From contig NZ_ANAH02000075.1 of NCBI RefSeq assembly GCF_000335475.2, positions 27,428-91,427 of the forward strand: DNA of 64,000 nt, given 5' to 3'. The stretch's first letter is position 1. Each line of letters starts with the position of its first letter. A model generated the notes under the pieces. It had not been told where the DNA came from, did not search any database, and was given only the letters and a program-made list of their open reading frames with translations. Source of the stretch: Cystobacter fuscus DSM 2262 (GTDB taxonomy: Bacteria; Myxococcota; Myxococcia; Myxococcales; Myxococcaceae). The position numbers were made by a program, and so were the translations under genes. Of the stretch, positions 46,767-55,523 are shown piece after piece.

Positions 46767-46887
46767 CTAGTGGAGTGTCCGGCAAATCGTTGGACAGAGT
46801 CGCGGAGCCCGTACTGTTCCCGGCGCAGGAGTCCGGGCGCTGGGCCTTCGACGACTATGTCCAAGAACTTCGCGGACACTCCACTAG
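46767..46887. mobile_element. Miniature inverted-repeat element with TA/CTAG target duplication
   Basis: About 120 bp flanked by CTAG on both sides (46767-46770 and 46884-46887). The ends are long inverted repeats: GTGGAGTGTCCG on the left and its inverse CGGACACTCCAC on the right, with similarity extending inward about 35 bp. A TA duplication is typical of IS630/Tc1-mariner-related miniature elements. It has no coding capacity and lies just upstream of the regulator gene. Confidence 0.75.
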
Positions 46888-46926
46888 CGCGCCGCGCGCC
46901 TCACCTCCGCCGGTGACCCCGTGAAT

Positions 46927-47210
46927 GAGCATAGGAAGGACAGGAGCCCGCTTGGGCGTAGCGGGCGGGAGCAGAGCGGGAGGTGAGGGACGCGGACGGG
47001 GAGCCCATGAGCCGCACGCCGGGCCGGCGCAGAAGCCTTTCATCTCCAGCAGACACACGCCTGCCCAGCCCAGCCGCCTTCCCAGGAGGGGCGCGGCAGG
47101 GGCCTGGCTCTCTTGGCTGGCTGTGGCGGCTCGAGCTTCAACACCCCGCGCTCTGGGGCGGCCCTCGCGCAGGGGCCAGGTGCGCACTCGCCGGGGGCTA
47201 CCCCAGGTGC
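46927..47210 (+). repeat. R-element, right end truncated
   Basis: Starts GAGCATAGGAAGG and continues through the tail and the beginning of the transposase-derived part up to CCCCAGGTG at about 47210, where a GrpB-like gene fragment takes over. Confidence 0.88.
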
Positions 47211-47211
47211 A

Positions 47212-47392
47212 CCCCCTTGCCCTCGCAGTCCGGCACCGAGGTGCTCCCAATGTGCTCCACCGTCACCGCGGGCAGGAACCTGCGCACCTCGTCGCCCACG
47301 CGCCGGGCCACCTCCACCCCGCGCGCGTCATACGGCCGGCAGGCAAGCCCGTCACGCACGTAGGGGCCGATGCGAGTCACCGTCTCGAACAT
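47212..47392 (-). pseudogene. GrpB-like nucleotidyltransferase N-terminal fragment
   Basis: ATG at 47392, MFETVTRIGPYVRDG, then PAVTVEHIGSTSVPDCEGKG, the signature region of UPF0157/GrpB-like nucleotidyltransferases (HIGSTSVP). The gene is cut by the R-element after about 60 codons. Confidence 0.6.
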
Positions 47393-47597
47393 GAAGTCCT
47401 CACAGCACCACCCGATTCTTCCGGGTGTCGTCCTCGAGCCATACGTCCACATGGAACAAGGCGCTACCCGCGCGTCCAGCCGTCTCGGAGCCTGGACGCC
47501 CCCACGGCGGGCAAGCCAGACGCGCCTGGATTGTTCCGAGCAGTCCGCGTGCGCATCGCCCACCAGGACGGTCACCCCACGAGAAGCCCGGGAGACG

Positions 47598-48506
47598 TCA
47601 TCGTGCGGAAGCCACCTGCTCCCGCGCGTAGTGCGTTGGCGGAAGTCCGACGTGGCGAGTGAAGGCAACGCTGAAGGTGCTCGCGGAGCTGTAGCCGACT
47701 TGCTCCGCGACCTCGGCGACGGTGACTTCCTTGCGCCGCAGGAGGTTCTTCGCCAAGGCCATGCGCCAGCCGAGCAGGTACTCCATCGGGGCGACGCCCA
47801 CCGCGCGACTGAATCGCTCGAAGAACGTCGAGCGGGACAGCGCGGCCTCTTTCGCCAACTGCGCGACAGTCCACGCCTTGGTCGGACTCTCGTGCATCCG
47901 TCGTATCGCGACGGCAAGGCGCTCGTCGGCGAGTCCGCGCAGGAGGCCCGGCGACGCCGCGGTGCCCGCCGTGGAGCGCAGGGCTTCGATGAGAAGAACC
48001 TCGAGGAGGCGAGCGAGGATGACCTCGCGCGCGGGCCGCCGTTCGCGGGACTCCTCGCTCACGAGTTCCACGAGGGTGGAGAGCCTCCGCTCGCCGCGAA
48101 CGTGCACGAGCTGCGGGAGGAGCGGGACGAGCAAGCTCGCGTCCGGGGAAGCGAAGACGCAGTAACCCACCAGCATTCGAACATCAGGCGGACCACTCGG
48201 ATCGCCATGTCTGACTTCGCCATCGGGCAACACGACGTGCGCGGTGTCGCGTCTACCCGGCGGCGGTTCGAGGCTCGACGCCGTGAAGTCGAACGCCGAC
48301 GGGATCAACACGAAGTCCCCCTTCTCGAGGATCATCGGCGCCCGTCCATCGACGGCAAGGCGGAGCGCCCCCTCGAGGACGGCGCAGTAGAAAGGCCTCC
48401 CGGCTTCCGCGCGCCGAACGCGCCACCGGCCCGCACCGCGCACCAGCTTCGAGAACGGGGCGCCCGGCTGGAGCAGCGAGACCACTTCTGCGAGCGGATC
48501 GATCAT
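47598..48506 (-). CDS. AraC family transcriptional regulator
   Basis: A 302-residue AraC/XylS-type activator. An N-terminal cupin-like sensing domain (GRPFYCAVLEGALRLAVDGR, PMILEKGDFVLIPSAFDF) is followed by two HTH units (WTVAQLAKEAALSRSTFFER; VTVAEVAEQVGYSSASTFSV, then AFTRHVGLPPTHY). It is divergent from the SDR gene at 48607 with about 100 bp between starts, a standard arrangement in which the regulator controls that oxidoreductase. The effector is unknown. ATG at 48506. Confidence 0.88.
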   Translation of the reverse strand: MIDPLAEVVSLLQPGAPFSKLVRGAGRWRVRRAEAGRPFYCAVLEGALRLAVDGRAPMILEKGDFVLIPSAFDFTASSLEPPPGRRDTAHVVLPDGEVRHGDPSGPPDVRMLVGYCVFASPDASLLVPLLPQLVHVRGERRLSTLVELVSEESRERRPAREVILARLLEVLLIEALRSTAGTAASPGLLRGLADERLAVAIRRMHESPTKAWTVAQLAKEAALSRSTFFERFSRAVGVAPMEYLLGWRMALAKNLLRRKEVTVAEVAEQVGYSSASTFSVAFTRHVGLPPTHYAREQVASAR

Positions 48507-48606
48507 GACCGGACTCCTACCAACGAGATGCGGACTTCCTGTTGTAGCACGTCCGGCCCTCGCCCCCTATCGTCTGGGACAGAAACCACCACCGATAGGA
48601 GGCACC

Positions 48607-49365
48607 ATGAAAACGATCTTGATCACCGGATGCTCGTCTGGATTCGGCCTCGAAACCGCCCGCTACTTCCTCGAGCGCGGCTGGAAGGTCATCGCCACGA
48701 TGCGCACGCCGCGTGAGGACGTGTTGTCCCGATCCGAGCATCTGCATGCGCTCGCGCTCGACGTCACCGACCCACAGAGCATTCACAGGACGGTGGAGGC
48801 CGCCGGACCGATAGACGTGCTGGTCAACAACGCGGGGGTCGGCCTGCGGAGTGTCTTCGAGGGCACCTCGATGGAAACGATCCGCTCCACCTTCGAAACG
48901 AACACGTTCGGTGCGATGGCCGTGACCCAGGCGTTCCTGCCTCAGTTCAGGCAACGGAAGGCGGGTGTCGTCGTGAACGTCTCGTCCAGCACGACGCTGA
49001 AGTCGCTCCCGATGCTTGCCGTGTACACCGCGAGCAAAGCGGCGCTCAACGCGTTCACCGAGTCGCTCGCGCTGGAGCTCCAGCCCTTCAATGTGCGGGT
49101 GAGCCTCGTGCTCCCGGGGCAGTCCCCGGAGACGCCCTTTGCTCAAAACGCACAGGCTCAGATGAGGAAGCAGGGCGTCGCCGTGCCCGAGGCGTACTCC
49201 GACTTCGCGCGGAGCGTCTTCGAGAGAACCAGGGGGCAGAACTCGGGGCCGTTCACCCGGTCGCTCGACGTGGCAGAGGTGATCTGGCGTGCGGTGAACG
49301 ATCCGTCGTGCCCGATCCGCCAGCCCGCCGGCGCGGACGCCGTGGAGTTGGCCAGGTCGAACTGA
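48607..49365 (+). CDS. Short-chain dehydrogenase/reductase
   Basis: A 252-residue classical SDR: cofactor motif TGCSSGFGLETARYF, NNAGVG, the catalytic Ser in VVNVSSSTTL, and YTASKAALNAF (Tyr and Lys). ATG at 48607 with AGGAGG in front. It is divergently transcribed from an AraC-type gene that probably regulates it. Substrate unknown; NAD(P)-dependent oxidoreduction of a carbonyl is expected. The gene is followed by a tRNA/tmRNA-like 3' end. Confidence 0.88.
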   Translation: MKTILITGCSSGFGLETARYFLERGWKVIATMRTPREDVLSRSEHLHALALDVTDPQSIHRTVEAAGPIDVLVNNAGVGLRSVFEGTSMETIRSTFETNTFGAMAVTQAFLPQFRQRKAGVVVNVSSSTTLKSLPMLAVYTASKAALNAFTESLALELQPFNVRVSLVLPGQSPETPFAQNAQAQMRKQGVAVPEAYSDFARSVFERTRGQNSGPFTRSLDVAEVIWRAVNDPSCPIRQPAGADAVELARSN

Positions 49366-49404
49366 GAGGCTCCCACGGAACTCCGCCAGCCCCGCTCCGG
49401 GAGT

Positions 49405-49439
49405 GCCCAGCGCGGGTTCGATTCCCGCTGCCCCCACGA
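49405..49439 (+). ncRNA. 3'-end fragment of a tRNA or tmRNA gene (possible att site)
   Basis: GCGGG-TTCGATT-CCCGC (49412-49428) forms a perfect T-arm, followed by TGCCCCC and A, like an acceptor 3' strand. The matching 5' acceptor, D and anticodon arms are not present upstream. GCGGGTTCGATTCCCGC is the usual tmRNA T-arm, so ssrA is the better guess. The end of ssrA/tRNA genes is a classic attachment site for integrating elements. A repeat fragment begins three bases later. Confidence 0.5.
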
Positions 49440-49440
49440 G

Positions 49441-49532
49441 CTGGCCCCCCAGGGGGAGGCAGCAGGGGCGTGGGCGTCTTTGGCCGCGTGACTGCTCGAG
49501 GCTCAACACCACGCCTGCTGGGGTGGCCCCTG
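49441..49532 (+). repeat. R-element, diverged subfamily, middle part only
   Basis: Nearly identical to 16804-16895, from TGGCCCCCCAGGGGG to GGTGGCCCCTG. The minus strand resembles the 3' tail of an IS91-like transposase gene. Confidence 0.7.
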
Positions 49533-49949
49533 GCACATCACCCAATACGGTTACCCCAGCAGCCCTTCCTGGAAGGTGGCGCTCGGTCTGCCTTGAGCAC
49601 GACGCCTAGGATCCAAGGCTACGTTTCTCATGGCTGATCCCGCCTTGGTCCCGTCGATTGCGTCTCTGAACGCGTGGGGGGGTCGGGGCGATAGTCCCCA
49701 GCAGGCGCGGGCACGGCTCCGGCGCTCCGGTCGAAGACCTCGGGGCGCCGGAGTTGAATCATACACGGCAACTTATCGATGACGGACCTGTTTGTTTCAT
49801 GCGGTTTATGATGGGATCGATAGGGTGTCGCCGTTCATCCGGCGCTCCTCACGGGCGCCCCCGAGCGAACGGAGTTGCGTTTGGAATCGAAGACAGAAGC
49901 AACCGCCCAGGGGTCCTGGTGGCGGCGCGCCCTCGGAACTGGGCGAACC
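49533..49949. other. Intergenic region before the TPR-protein gene
   Basis: About 417 bp without a recognisable gene. The last ~100 bp should hold the promoter of the exported TPR protein; an in-frame TTG at 49875 is an alternative but less likely start for it. Confidence 0.35.
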
Positions 49950-50627
49950 ATGCGCCCCGGCCTCCTTGCACTCTCCATCCTGCTGACCTGCTCCGGCGCC
50001 TTCGCCAAGGAGTACGGCAATTACGATCCCAAGCGCATGCTTGTGACCGCGGAGACTTCCGCTGGCAAGAGACACAGCCTGGATGCGGTCTATCTCGACC
50101 AGATGCTGAATGATCTGGCAAGCCACGCGAAGAACTACCCGGCCCGCTTCGATACGCCCCAGGATCGGCAACGGGCGGTGCAGGACGTCAAAGTGCTCTC
50201 CGGCATGCTCGACATTCTGATCAATGGCCCCAATCCGAACCCCGAGCTGCTGCTGCGCGCCGGCTTCCTCAACAGCATGGGTCATAACCTCGACATCGCC
50301 GGCTCCGCTGACAAGGCGAACGCCATTTTCCAGAGGCTGCTCACGGCCAAGCCCTCGCACCCGCGGGGCAACTACATGTACGGCACCTTCTTGGCCGGCA
50401 CAGGCAAGCCGAAGGAAGCGCTGCCCTATCTTGACAAGGCGCTCAAGGCTGGCGTGGCTGAAGCGGCCTACGCTAGCGGCATGAGCTACCTGGCGCTGGG
50501 GGACAAGGCCAAGGCGCTGGACAGTCTCGCGGACTACAAGCGCCACAACCCCAGCGACGGCAACGTGGACAAGCTCATGGACGCGATCCGCAGCGGAAAG
50601 CTTGAACTCAAGCAGAGCTCCAACTGA
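49950..50627 (+). CDS. Exported TPR protein
   Basis: A 225-residue protein with signal peptide (MRPGLLALSILLTCSGAFA, cleaved before KEYG) and helical repeats of the TPR type in the second half (PHPRGN.., GKPKEALPYLDKALKAGV, ALGDKAKALDSLADYKRHNP). It probably works as a periplasmic protein-protein scaffold; no partner is evident. GC content is lower than most of the window. Start at 49950 because the signal peptide begins there. Confidence 0.75.
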   Translation: MRPGLLALSILLTCSGAFAKEYGNYDPKRMLVTAETSAGKRHSLDAVYLDQMLNDLASHAKNYPARFDTPQDRQRAVQDVKVLSGMLDILINGPNPNPELLLRAGFLNSMGHNLDIAGSADKANAIFQRLLTAKPSHPRGNYMYGTFLAGTGKPKEALPYLDKALKAGVAEAAYASGMSYLALGDKAKALDSLADYKRHNPSDGNVDKLMDAIRSGKLELKQSSN

Positions 50628-50906
50628 GGCGGTGGCGTCGGAGCTCACACAGAGCCAACAGGTCACGTCTCCTAGCAGGCTCTCGCTTTCTCATGTTCCA
50701 AAACCAGTTCATGGAATGCGTGGCTCCTTCCGGCCCCCGCTCCACACGTTCGAAATCATTTTCAATCCGTTCAAAACATGTTAGTTTTCTCTTGCTCGTA
50801 TTCCGAATCTGGCTGGAGTCTTCCGTTCGGACGAGCCTCTGCCTCTATTCCGCTGTTGGACCTAACTGAACACGCTCCCTGGAGCACTCGCAGGAGAAGG
50901 ACTGTC

Positions 50907-51905
50907 ATGCCATTGATGCCGAACCGTTGGACCCTCACGACCGCTGCCCTGGTGACCGCCTTTGCCCTGAGCGGTTGCGGAGGGGTTGTCGAGTCTCCCA
51001 CTGGCGGGGAGCAGCTGCCCGCGGAGGAGTTGGCCACGGAGAGTGGCGCGCTCACGCCCGCTGGCACGGCTGGCGGCTGGTTCGCCTACCAGTTCAAGAT
51101 TGGCGCCGGCAGCGAGACCGCCTGCACGGGGGCGCGCTACGTGCGTTACGTGTCCAAGTACAGCAAGTGGGTGGGTGCGGTCCTGTGTGGCAGCAACACC
51201 CGCTACAAGCTGTACATGAGCGACAGCCAGACGGGCACCTACTACCAGTTGGCGGACTACTCCGGCCACGGTCAGGACCACTGTGAGCTGGTCAATACGC
51301 AGTTCACCCTGCCCAACGACGACGACATCACCAGTGGTGGTTGCACCAGCTGTGCCCTCGGCAACCTGATCGACCCCATCGGCGTTCCGGTCTATTCGCG
51401 CGGCTATTTCGGTGAGGCCTTCAACCTCGTCACCGCCAAGGACTGGGGCGATCTGTCCACCGACGCGTACGAGTGCGGTGTGCCGGTGACCGAGTGGCGC
51501 ACCTATACCTTCAAGACCCATGGCTCCGTGCGCTACTGCTCGGGGGCCCGCTACGTGCGCTATGTGCCCAAGTACAACAAGTGGGTGGGCGCCGAGCTGT
51601 GCGAGTCCACTCGCTACAAGCTGTACATGAGCAGCAGCGAGACGGGCACCTACTACGAGATCGCCGACTACGCCGGGCACGGTCAGGACCACTGCGAGCT
51701 GATCAATTCGAAGTTCACCCTGCCCAACGAGGACGACATCACCAGTGGTGGCTGCACCAGCTGTGCCCTCGGCAACCTGATCGACCCCATCGGCGTTCCG
51801 GTCTATTCGCGCGGCTATTTCGGTGAGGCCTTCAACCTCGTCACCGCCAAGGACTGGGGCGATCTGTCTACCGACTCGTACCGCTGCGGCGTCACCATCC
51901 AGTAG
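50907..51905 (+). CDS. Lipoprotein with two tandem near-identical domains
   Basis: A 332-residue lipoprotein (signal ending LSGC, Cys24). Residues about 57-193 and 197-330 are two copies of one ~137-residue domain with shared pieces TGARYVRYV/SGARYVRYV, KYxKWVGA, YKLYMS, GHGQDHCEL, TSGGCTSCALGNLIDPIGVP and YFGEAFNLVTAKDWGDLSTD. Each has six to seven Cys. The DNA of the last 134 bp of the two copies (from 51330 and 51741) differs at only about two positions, showing very recent duplication or gene conversion. Family not recognised; probably an outer-surface protein. ATG at 50907 after AGGAGAAGG. Confidence 0.8.
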   Translation: MPLMPNRWTLTTAALVTAFALSGCGGVVESPTGGEQLPAEELATESGALTPAGTAGGWFAYQFKIGAGSETACTGARYVRYVSKYSKWVGAVLCGSNTRYKLYMSDSQTGTYYQLADYSGHGQDHCELVNTQFTLPNDDDITSGGCTSCALGNLIDPIGVPVYSRGYFGEAFNLVTAKDWGDLSTDAYECGVPVTEWRTYTFKTHGSVRYCSGARYVRYVPKYNKWVGAELCESTRYKLYMSSSETGTYYEIADYAGHGQDHCELINSKFTLPNEDDITSGGCTSCALGNLIDPIGVPVYSRGYFGEAFNLVTAKDWGDLSTDSYRCGVTIQ

Positions 51906-52048
51906 CCCGAGTCCGCCCCCGGCCCGCCGCACACCGTGCCGCCGGGCCTGGGGCAAGCCCACCACTCCTCGGCGGAGCGTCAGCCAACTCGGATGGGCGA
52001 GCAGGGACGAGCGAACCCGGTTGCCGAGCGCCAGGGGCCCCGCGCTCC

Positions 52049-52831
52049 TCACTGCCCGAGCGACGAGGGCGGGGGTTTGGCGGCGCTGAAGGCGGGCGAG
52101 TAGCACTTGCCCTGGTGCTCGTAGAGCACGTCCGGGCACGGGGCCTTCAACTCGTGAGGCATCCAGCAGGCACCGACCAACTCGACCTCGGCGTAGCGAT
52201 GGCAGGGAGGGCGCTTCTGTCCCTTGAAGGGCTCGCGCGGCAGCGGACGGGCGAGTACGGATTGCCCCGCGTCCGCGGCGTCCACAAGCACGCCATGGGC
52301 GGGCATGTCCGGATTTTCGCCCGCCGCGGGATCCTCGTGGCTCCCAGAAGCGGGCGGGGCGCTCGGGGGTTGGGACTCCGAGGGCAGGCGCACCAGCGCG
52401 AAGAGAAGGGCGCACACCATGGCGGCGCTCGCCATGCCCCACCCCAGGCTCCACCGGAGGCGGGGCTCGTGGGTGTCGGACACGGCGCGGGCCATGCGCC
52501 GCACTTCCTCGAGCACACTCTCCAACGTGAGCAGCAGCGACTCCGCCGACTGCCTGTCCAGGGCCCTGGCCCAGTCGGTGTGCTCCACTTCCATGGCGGA
52601 GTAGCCCCGCGAGGCCCAGGAGCCGAAGAGTACCCGCCAGTCCTTGCGCGCTGCCGCGTCCTCCTTGGCGGCGTGCTTGCGCACCAGGGCCGTGGCCCCG
52701 CTCGTCTCGTGCGTGGCCAGGTAGAGCTCCTCCTGGCAGTCATGGGACTGCTGCACCTGCTCCTGAATCACGTACGGCCCCAACCGCTCCGGTTCCTCCC
52801 CGCTCGCTTCGGACTTCTTCTCCTCGTCCAT
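52049..52831 (-). CDS. Single-pass membrane protein with kinase-like N-terminus
   Basis: A 260-residue protein. Residues about 15-60 (ERLGPYVIQEQV, EELYLATHETSGATALVRKH) look like the glycine-loop and lysine part of a protein kinase N-lobe, but the catalytic HRD and DFG regions are missing. One TM helix follows at about 133-151 (GMASAAMVCALLFALVRL) and then a Pro-rich segment with a Cys-containing tail (PPCHRYAEVELVGACWMP). Enzymatic activity is not expected. It neighbours a lipoprotein fragment and a TM/coiled-coil protein. Function unknown. ATG at 52831. Confidence 0.6.
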   Translation of the reverse strand: MDEEKKSEASGEEPERLGPYVIQEQVQQSHDCQEELYLATHETSGATALVRKHAAKEDAAARKDWRVLFGSWASRGYSAMEVEHTDWARALDRQSAESLLLTLESVLEEVRRMARAVSDTHEPRLRWSLGWGMASAAMVCALLFALVRLPSESQPPSAPPASGSHEDPAAGENPDMPAHGVLVDAADAGQSVLARPLPREPFKGQKRPPCHRYAEVELVGACWMPHELKAPCPDVLYEHQGKCYSPAFSAAKPPPSSLGQ

Positions 52832-52946
52832 GCGTACCCCTCCGCCCTGACCTTCCCGCCTGCTGGTGGCCAGGAGCCACGGTGTTCGCATGGACCGCGC
52901 CTGACTTCCAGGAGGTACTCGGTTCGTCAGGTGGGGGCCTACTCCT

Positions 52947-53038
52947 GGGGAAGGTGTCCGGCGAAGTCTCCGAGAAGGCGTCTCCACACCCTTCCTGGAC
53001 ATCCTTCCTCAGCCTACGAATCGTCTGACACCCTTCCT
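52947..53038. repeat. Inverted, longer relative of the 67-bp small repeat
   Basis: The right 26 bp (53013-53038, from CCTACGAATCGTCTGACACC) is the exact inverse of the left part of the copies at 25664 and 40188, and GGGGAAGGTGTC at 52947 corresponds to the other end. The centre differs and is about 25 bp longer. Confidence 0.6.
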
Positions 53039-53096
53039 GCGCGGAGAGGGACAGCAGGCAGAGGACGGCAAGGGATGACAGGGACTGGCGGTGCAC
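53039..53096 (-). pseudogene. Lipoprotein 5' fragment cut by the small repeat
   Basis: ATG at 53096, signal peptide MHRQSLSSLAVLCLLSLSAQ then EGC, a plausible lipobox region. At 53038 the small repeat begins and coding character is lost. Family unknown; similar short lipoproteins accompany lysis-type genes in phages. Confidence 0.4.
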
Positions 53097-53180
53097 GGAG
53101 ACTCCTGGGCAGGGCGGGCGGTATGCTCACCCAGGAGTCAGGAAGGGGCGCCTCAGACGCGGGGCCGCCACCACCAGCCA

Positions 53181-53513
53181 TCAACGGCTGTCGCGGGCTG
53201 TGGCGCTGCGGGCGTCGGTGAGGCGCTCGACTGCGCGGGCGAGCCGGCCGAGTTCTGCGGCCATGCCATCGAAGCGTGCCTCGACAAGCGCCTCGAGGCG
53301 TGCCAACTGGGTGGCCTCGGTGACCTGGACGGAGGACACGCGCGCCAGTTCGGCTTCGGTAGCGGTGGCGCGGCGCTCAAGGTTGCGTAGGTCCGCGCCC
53401 AGCGTGCCCCACTGCACGGCGAGGCCGAGCAAGGAGACGACGATGGTCACGGCCATGGTGAGCCACGGCGAGGGTCGGGACTCGGTGAGGAAAGGGGCGG
53501 GGGTGACGCTCAT
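53181..53513 (-). CDS. Small membrane protein with coiled coil (holin-accessory-like)
   Basis: A 110-residue protein: one TM helix (LTMAVTIVVSLLGLAVQWG) followed by a long predicted coiled coil (ADLRNLERRATATEAELARV to ELGRLARAVERLTDARS). ATG at 53513. The layout is that of phage-encoded holin-like or spanin-associated proteins. With the adjacent lipoprotein fragment it could be a lysis-module relic, but this is inferred only from size and order. Confidence 0.55.
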   Translation of the reverse strand: MSVTPAPFLTESRPSPWLTMAVTIVVSLLGLAVQWGTLGADLRNLERRATATEAELARVSSVQVTEATQLARLEALVEARFDGMAAELGRLARAVERLTDARSATARDSR

Positions 53514-53623
53514 ACTCGCCGAGAAGGGGTGGGCCAAACATCGCATGGCCACCAACTCCGGCCAGAATCGCCTCGAAGCCTGTCAAGTGCAAACAAGGCG
53601 GTGGTGTAATACCAAACCAACAC

Positions 53624-54562
53624 TCAGGAAGAGTCGGTCGCCGTCTTGGTTATAACCTGTGCATACTGCGCCGCGCGCTCCTTGTTCTGTTGCCACATCT
53701 CGAAAAAATAGACGATACTCTCCGAAAGATTCTTGGCAACAGCCGCGGACTCCTTGTCCGACAATTTATGCAACCCCTCGCTGAACGCCCCATACATCAC
53801 ATCCAGCGGATTGTGATTTCCTGGCTTGAGGTGCGAAGGAGTGTGCTGCGCTGCAATCTTCAGGCGATCGGTTGCAAAAAGGTTCTTTTTGGCATTCGCA
53901 AGCTGTTCAACGGCCGCAGCATCGCCTGCGGCAACTGCACTTTCATATACCATATCAATAATACGGTCTATGTGGTCCTCAATGATGCGGCGAAAATAGG
54001 CAACCGCCCCAATTCCTCGGCCAGCCCGCAATGAGGAGGCACCCTTGATGAACAGACTCCGCCCTTCCTTCCCGAAAGCCCGACCCAGTAGTGGCGGGAT
54101 CTGAATCTCCCATGGGGGGTATTGGCCAACCTTTTCAATAGTGTAGGACGAGACGCTGTATTCCTTCCTCACGACAGCGCCATCAAGCATTTTCGTCGCC
54201 ACCAACTTTGACTCGACCGCTGCTACGGACAACATGAAAGTCACCCAGTTGCTGTCACAACTCATGCACTTGTAGCCATGCATGTCCAGACGGCTGGACC
54301 TCGGCGTGACCTGGAATGCCCATGTGGTCTGCCCCGCTTCTGCACACGTCGTACAGTCCATGTGGATGCGCCGAGGAAGAACCCGGAACATCTCATGGTC
54401 GGCTATGGGTCGTGGCGGTTTTAGCTCAACTCGCTGATACAGGCCGCCATTGAGAAGTAAATCTGCCACCTCCCTTGTAGCTGACGCAAACCAAGCTGTC
54501 GTCTCGGCGTCCTCTTTGGCGGGGTTCGGATCCTTCGGTGTCACCACGTATCTCCACGGCAA
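53624..54562 (-). CDS. Hypothetical protein with zinc-ribbon motif
   Basis: A protein of about 312 residues containing two Cys pairs (MDCTTCAEAG and YKCMSCDSNW) that could bind zinc, and a helical second half (AYFRRIIEDHIDRIIDMVYE; KESAAVAKNLSESIVYFFEM) reminiscent of DUF4145-like proteins. No catalytic motif. TTG at 54562 or in-frame GTG codons at 54547/54544 are possible starts; none has a clear ribosome binding site. GC is lower than average, consistent with phage or plasmid origin. Function unknown. Confidence 0.6.
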   Translation of the reverse strand: MPWRYVVTPKDPNPAKEDAETTAWFASATREVADLLLNGGLYQRVELKPPRPIADHEMFRVLPRRIHMDCTTCAEAGQTTWAFQVTPRSSRLDMHGYKCMSCDSNWVTFMLSVAAVESKLVATKMLDGAVVRKEYSVSSYTIEKVGQYPPWEIQIPPLLGRAFGKEGRSLFIKGASSLRAGRGIGAVAYFRRIIEDHIDRIIDMVYESAVAAGDAAAVEQLANAKKNLFATDRLKIAAQHTPSHLKPGNHNPLDVMYGAFSEGLHKLSDKESAAVAKNLSESIVYFFEMWQQNKERAAQYAQVITKTATDSS

Positions 54563-54974
54563 TTCGTGTCAAAAAGCGGGCACGTCGACCCCGCGCATCC
54601 AAGTGTCGCGTATCGGCAATGTCCGTCAAAGAAGAGGATCAGGCACTGCCGAAGCGGCATGCAGGTGGGTGTGGCGCACATGCACACCCCCACCCCCAAA
54701 AACCGCGCGCCGGGCCAAAACTACGATTGCTTGGCGCGGTGCAATCTCGTGCTCGCGGCTACCCCACGCTCCCCCACCAGCACCTGGAGCCGAAACTGTC
54801 GGACGACCCCCCGAAAAATCGGGTTCTGGGTGCTTACCTCGGCCGCTAAAGGCCCGAAACCACTAACGGCGCCGTTGGGCGAGGGAGTCTAAAATAGGCA
54901 AAACCGGTGCATTTCTGGCGCGTTTCGCACCCCTTTTCGGACGTGTCACGCCCTCACCAGTACCTGGAGCGCCC
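54563..54974. other. Non-coding stretch with short recurring motif
   Basis: About 410 bp with no convincing gene. It contains ACCAG(C/T)ACCTGGAGC twice (near 54777 and 54957), the second just before the next start, and an imperfect hairpin around 54665-54700 (GGTGGGTGTG and CACACCCCCACC). Confidence 0.35.
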
Positions 54975-55459
54975 ATGTCCGAGTCGTCACCGCCCCCTTC
55001 CCTCCCCGCCCGCTACACGCCCCGCCCGAGTTGGTGCATGCGGCCGAGTCTCTGCTCCAGTCCGCGTCGCCGCATGAGCTCCGGCGCGCGGAACAGGCCT
55101 ACCGCGCTTATGGCTGCCCCACCGCGGGACGCTCGGCCATCACCGGCGTCGAGCTGCCCGGCTTCGAGAGTTGCCCTCCGCTCGTGCGCGCCGGTTGGCT
55201 CTCCGTGGTCCGGACCTTCACCCAGTGGGGCGCGCCCCTCCTTCGCCCGGACAGCGACGAGCACGCCGAGGACGAGGGCCAGGTGGACCCCTTCCTCATG
55301 GGCCTGGGTGGCATCGCCGCCGCGACGAAGGACCTGGCCGAGGCGTCGAGGATGGCGGTGACCTCGCCGCACAACGCGGTCCTCGGCGAGCTGATCAGCA
55401 CCATCACCGGCGCGCTGCACGCGCGGGTGAAGGAGCTCGCGCTGCCGGCCTCCTCCTGA
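54975..55459 (+). pseudogene. Hypothetical protein with probable frameshift
   Basis: ATG at 54975 gives MSESSPPPSLPARYTPRP; near 55020 the protein-like frame shifts by one base and continues ELVHAAESLLQSASPHELRR, AEQAYRAYGCPTAGRSAITG, VDPFLMGLGGIAAATKDLAE to LALPASS at 55459. A start at GTG 55031 would give a shorter intact protein. Family not recognised. Either a single-base deletion or a sequencing error. Confidence 0.45.
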
Positions 55460-55523
55460 CGGAGAGGGAGACGGGACGCCGCTTCTGCCCTGCATGACCA
55501 CGATCGCGAGCGCCCCTGCCTCT

